Assembly: GCF_026241335.1 (NCBI RefSeq)
Contig: NZ_JAPHAV010000003.1
Location: 62,001 to 126,000 of the forward strand
Direction of reading: 5' to 3'
Length of the DNA stretch: 64,000 nucleotides
From: Ochrobactrum chromiisoli
Lineage (GTDB): Bacteria > Pseudomonadota > Alphaproteobacteria > Rhizobiales > Rhizobiaceae
Numbering within the stretch: the first letter of the stretch is position 1; every line of letters starts with the position of its first letter. Below are positions 63,739-64,000 of this stretch, piece after piece. The translations under genes and the position numbers were made by a program. The notes under the pieces were generated by a model that was not told where the DNA came from, ran no database searches, and saw only the letters and a program-made list of their open reading frames with translations.

Positions 63739-64000
63739 ATGGCTAATCATGCAGGTGTGACGACAGAAAATATCGACCCAATGACCTTGGCCGACGAGAT
63801 TATCGTCAACCGAGGCAAGCGCACCGGCCGACTGCCCGTTGCCAACTTTTCTCAGCAGCTCGCTTCTGAAGGCATGGTCGCCAGCCTCCTTAGCGAAAAA
63901 GCCACAAAGTCGGAAATCGAGGCGCTGGAAAGCGTCGCCTATGTAAATGCGGCTGTTTACGAAACAGTTGTTGCTGGTCTGGCTGCAACGGCAAACGGTC
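63739..64000 (+). CDS. phage tail fibre-like protein, N-terminal part only
   Basis: Starts with MANHAGVTTENIDPMTLADEIIVNRGKRTGRLPVANFS 10 bases after the J stop (GAGG upstream) and is open to the window edge (87 codons visible). The pattern SEKATKSEIEALESVAYVNAAVYETVVAGLAAT is a helical, alanine-rich neck as in tail fibre or collar proteins. Position after J fits a side fibre. The rest is outside the window. Confidence 0.55.
   Translation, partial: MANHAGVTTENIDPMTLADEIIVNRGKRTGRLPVANFSQQLASEGMVASLLSEKATKSEIEALESVAYVNAAVYETVVAGLAATANG

Larger units (their letters stand above)
31512..64000. mobile_element. Mu-like transposable prophage (siphovirus tail type), left 32 kb; right end outside window
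   Basis: The order repressor / Ner / transposase / ATPase activator / GemA / Mor-type activator / lysis / terminase / portal-F / G / I-Z / capsid is that of Mu, and the non-contractile tail module resembles B3/D3112-type transposable phages. The left end is placed at TGTTG (31512) because three copies of AAGTCGGAC begin 5 bases inside it, as transposase sites do in Mu, and the repressor gene ends 178 bases in. A second candidate is TGTAGG at 31187, directly at the point where comEC similarity stops. The element is apparently intact as far as seen. Confidence 0.92.

Noticed and set aside
1..64000. CRISPR arrays, rRNA and tRNA genes
   Set aside because: No spaced direct repeats, no tRNA-like cloverleaf and no rRNA segments were seen anywhere in the window.

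Overview
The window joins a vertically inherited chromosomal block (about 1-31.2 kb) to the left 32 kb of a Mu-like transposable prophage (about 31.5 kb to beyond 64 kb). The host looks like an alphaproteobacterium of the Brucella/Ochrobactrum group. The evidence is the gene order rpsB-tsf-pyrH-frr-uppS-cdsA-rseP-bamA-lpxD-fabZ-lpxA-lpxI-lpxB-gltA-gltX-comEC, the use of LpxI rather than LpxH, an EipB (DUF1849) envelope protein, a DUF1489 protein and a SPOR-tailed D-Ala-D-Ala carboxypeptidase. This assignment is made by eye from protein families, not from a search.

Host part. 1-5 kb holds a YdcF protein cut by the window edge, a tiny membrane ORF, L-serine dehydratase, a DUF1489 protein, a small unknown protein and a penicillin-binding carboxypeptidase. 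5.2-8.1 kb is clpS-clpA, the N-degron adaptor and its unfoldase. 8.2-9.3 kb is an AzlC/AzlD exporter pair. 9.3-12.1 kb is a leftward group: HIT hydrolase, FemAB/GNAT-like protein, glycerophosphodiesterase and RidA. 12.3-13.7 kb has eipB and a SnoaL-like secreted protein. 14-27.3 kb is the translation / lipid carrier / outer membrane / lipid A block, which feeds BamA, LpxD, LpxA, LpxI and LpxB in one direction. gltA and gltX run leftward. The comEC competence gene is broken at its 5' third.

Prophage part. The early region has a leftward LexA-like repressor, a 36-bp palindromic operator, Ner, a small membrane protein, a ParB-fold protein, an HTH protein, a DDE transposase (MuA), an AAA+ activator (MuB), several small early proteins, GemA and a Mor/C-type activator. 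The late region has endolysin and holins, small and large terminase, a portal fused to the Mu F-like head protein and a PBECR-type nuclease-like tail, gpG, a protease with a nested scaffold, a decoration protein, the capsid and connector proteins. A non-contractile tail follows: tube, G/GT chaperones, tape measure with a muramidase-like domain, three distal proteins, the tip protein J, and the start of a fibre gene at the window edge. There is no sheath, so this is a Mu/B3/D3112-style transposable siphovirus.

Best leads. (1) The 7-mer TCTAACG/CGTTAGA occurs 26 times by manual count in the prophage and not at all that I could find in the 31 kb of host DNA. It often forces rare Leu codons, and two copies form a tight palindrome. 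The phage encodes a ParB-fold protein that could be its reader. (2) An identical 18-bp sequence lies 80 and 77 bp upstream of the endolysin and protease genes, which is where Mu has its C-activated promoters Plys and PI, and the Mor/C-like gene ends 3 bp before the first copy. (3) A textbook GGGAAAC slippery site immediately before a stop codon predicts a -1 frameshift making the G-GT tail chaperone. (4) A lone leftward membrane gene with its own promoter inside the early operon may be expressed in the lysogen. (5) The portal, F and PBECR-like domains are fused in one 964-residue protein. (6) The left end of the phage is probably at 31512, leaving about 325 bp of unexplained DNA between it and the recognisable comEC sequence.
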